Below, one piece after another: positions 62,383 through 64,000 of a stretch of 64,000 nucleotides of DNA. The DNA is from Hyaloscypha bicolor E (Eukaryota > Ascomycota > Leotiomycetes > Helotiales > Hyaloscyphaceae), in NCBI RefSeq assembly GCF_002865645.1, contig NW_020194563.1:20152-84151 (forward strand), written 5' to 3'. Below the pieces are notes generated by a model. It worked only from the letters and a program-made list of their open reading frames with translations. It ran no database searches and was not told where the DNA came from. Each line of letters starts with the position of its first letter. Within the stretch, counting starts at the first letter, position 1. Made by a program: the position numbers and the translations under genes.

Positions 62383-62604
62383 CAGCTGGTATGTTTTGGC
62401 CCCTGTCGACAGGGGGGGTGCAACTTCAACACCAGACAACTCTTGTAATTTTGGACGAAAAATAATTGTAAAAACACGTATATGATCTTTAAGACTAGGT
62501 AAATGTAAGGATACATGTTTCTCAGAAATTTTCAATTGTTGTAGTGGCATTGCTAGGAAGAGCTGCGACCCCTGCAAAAAACAGGGGCCAAAACATACCA
62601 GCTG
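62383..62604. mobile_element. short inverted-repeat element, MITE-like
   Basis: Perfect 24-bp inverted arms, beginning CAGCTGGTATGTTTTGGCCC, lie at 62,383-62,406 and 62,581-62,604. Similarity continues imperfectly outward for about 10 bp. I could not fix a target duplication, so the ends are approximate. Confidence 0.6.
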
Positions 62605-63204
62605 TACCTCCGTATGGCCATAAGGACTTGCGAGAGCTAACCTTCCCCGACAGATGGGATGACGCCCCTCTTGTATGCTGCTACCCAAGTCCTCCCACAA
62701 CCCAGATATCCAAGCCCGACCCCTCCCCTTGTCCTCTCAATACCCTATACTCCTCCTTATATCCGTAGAAATACCGAGTCCTTGGGCCTGCCTCTGCAGG
62801 AGGATTCCTCCACCATATAGCTAGTCCGAGAGTGAGTTGAGAGAGTCGGAAAGGCCACGGTGTCCACCTCGATTTCCCTCGCCGTTCCCGTAGATACATC
62901 TCCCCCAAGTATATAGTAGATCGAGCGAGAGAGGAAGAATCGGAGTCGATATCGTAATCGTGAGTCTCGTCGAGTAGAAGTTTGAGCTCCTGTAGAGGCG
63001 CTATACCGCTGGCTTGCGTGAAACCGGATCGGGCGGTAAAGGAAAATCTCCCTGCATTTGCTCGTGACTCAATCTTGGCCCTATACTCCAGAGAGCATAG
63101 GTTGACAGCCTGCACCACGAGGAGGTGTTGAGTCGTCGCAGGCCGGTACCTGCACACCTACAATCCTCCAGGATCCTATTATAGCCCCTGTATGGGCGTA
63201 TGCA

Positions 63205-63420
63205 CAGCCGTAACACTCAGCTTTAGCCAGCCTGCTTTGCTTGGCATAGAGGATCCCTAGGTTGTTGAATGTAGAGAGCGTCGACATGTGCTCCGGACCC
63301 CAGGCCTTCTCTTTGCCTTGCAGCGCCCGCTGGTACATCTGCTCGGCCTCATCCAGCTTACCCAGAAAAGTGAGAAATCGCTCTCAGCTGCCACCACGAT
63401 ACTTATTCGCCTCGCGTACG
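63205..63420 (-). pseudogene. kinesin-light-chain-type TPR relic
   Basis: The minus strand gives REANKYR, then after a frame disruption LDEAEQMYQRALQGKEKAWG and STLSTFNNLGILYAKQSRLAKAE. This is one and a half tetratricopeptide repeats of the kind found at the C-termini of fungal NLR-type proteins. It has no start, no NB-ARC or NACHT segment, and loses the TPR pattern on both sides within 100 bp. It is a fragment left by a deletion or gene conversion. Confidence 0.65.
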
Positions 63421-63614
63421 ACGACGCGGACCGCCCTTTTAAGCCTGCACTCATCCACCGGCTTTCATCCGACCCCAATTGACACGAACCGCAGTTCAAT
63501 CTGGCTCGTGTGTACTACAAATTACTGGGTGGGCGGAGGTAGCGATTCGGCCAGCGAAGGTCAATCTGGCGGACCTCTCGGGTTGACCGTGCTCTGCCCG
63601 CAACCTCACATACC

Positions 63615-64000
63615 ATGGCAACGCCTGCAAACGAGGGCGACCAGAGCGACGGCAGCCACGGAAACAGGCCTATCAACAAGACGAAACGGTCAAGATGGGC
63701 AACGCGCAAGCTGACGGTCAAGAGCAGCAAGGTCAAGCGGCTGTCGCTCCTGGGCCGCACGCACAACACAAGACACTCCAACGAGAACAAGAAGGCGTCT
63801 GGAGGCTCCGAGTCACTACGGCAGCCAAATCAAGACCATGGCGGCCCAGAAGAAGAGGAGACCGAGGATTCCGGGCCCGGGCCCAGGACTCTATATTTCA
63901 ACCTGCCGCTCCCTGACGACTTGAAGGACGAGGATGGTGAACCGGCGCAAACATACGCGCGAAACAAGATCCGCACAGCGAAATACACGCCGCTGTCCTT
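63615..64000 (+). CDS. P4-type phospholipid-transporting ATPase (flippase), 5' part
   Basis: From the ATG at 63,615 the frame stays open to the window edge (128 codons). The N-terminal tail is basic and polar (RSRWATRKLTVKSS), then an acidic Glu-rich linker leads to RTLYFNLPLPDDLKDEDG and YARNKIRTAKYTPLSF. That is the conserved entry of Dnf1/DnfA-type flippases just before the first membrane segment. The catalytic P-domain lies outside the window. These ATPases move aminophospholipids to the cytosolic leaflet of the plasma membrane and trans-Golgi. It is a conserved housekeeping gene and probably marks the end of the accessory region. Confidence 0.85.
   Translation, partial: MATPANEGDQSDGSHGNRPINKTKRSRWATRKLTVKSSKVKRLSLLGRTHNTRHSNENKKASGGSESLRQPNQDHGGPEEEETEDSGPGPRTLYFNLPLPDDLKDEDGEPAQTYARNKIRTAKYTPLS

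Noticed and set aside
1..64000. CRISPR arrays, bacterial-type operons, tRNA or rRNA genes
   Set aside because: The repeats found are minisatellites, LTRs or MITEs in a fungal sequence; I found no convincing tRNA or rRNA by eye.

Overview
The window is from a filamentous ascomycete. Evidence: short GT..AG introns with CTAAC-type branch sites, a type I iterative PKS and a multimodular NRPS, MITE-rich intergenic DNA, and a long AT-saturated block whose repeats differ from an intact relative by C-to-T and G-to-A changes, which is the mark of repeat-induced point mutation (RIP).

Layout. 1-17,850 is an AT-rich, RIP-degraded repeat island. Inside it I can read a minus-strand Ty3/gypsy pol relic (2,620-5,520), a plus-strand AAA+ ATPase pseudogene (about 12,290-14,480), a 17-bp minisatellite and a complete small non-autonomous LTR element (15,288-16,868) with a CTAAT target duplication. 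17,830-19,420 holds a partly RIP-mutated pseudogene. At 19,672-22,154 is an intact six-exon DUF3435-type tyrosine-recombinase gene, the family that contains Starship captains. 22,665-25,085 has a truncated gene, an 18-bp minisatellite inside imperfect inverted repeats, and a TA-flanked MITE. 26,563-28,385 is an intact class III aminotransferase. 28,560-30,062 is a tandem array of roughly 190-211 bp units split by two MITEs whose empty sites are preserved in neighbouring units.

30,603-57,766 is the likely biosynthetic locus: a small Dabb-fold protein, a cytochrome P450, a seven-domain highly reducing PKS (2,546 aa, minus strand), and a divergently transcribed trimodular NRPS (4,406 aa). The PKS-NRPS intergenic region contains duplicated motifs and two hAT-like MITEs. 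The expected chemistry is a reduced, C-methylated polyketide acyl chain joined to three amino acids and released by a terminal condensation domain, probably as a macrocycle, with oxidation by the P450. No acyl-CoA ligase, acyltransferase, thioesterase, regulator or transporter gene is visible. The NRPS is odd: its first and last carrier-like domains both lack the phosphopantetheine serine (GGDM and GGDF), and an apparently dead condensation domain precedes the first working one.

57,767-64,000 is the far flank: a solo LTR of the same family as the RIPed element, with an ACTTT target duplication; a 16-bp satellite; a decayed secreted repeat-protein gene; an intact sulfotransferase-like gene; a TPR relic; and the 5' end of a P4-ATPase flippase gene, probably the return to conserved chromosome. 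All assignments come from reading the sequence; no database search was run.
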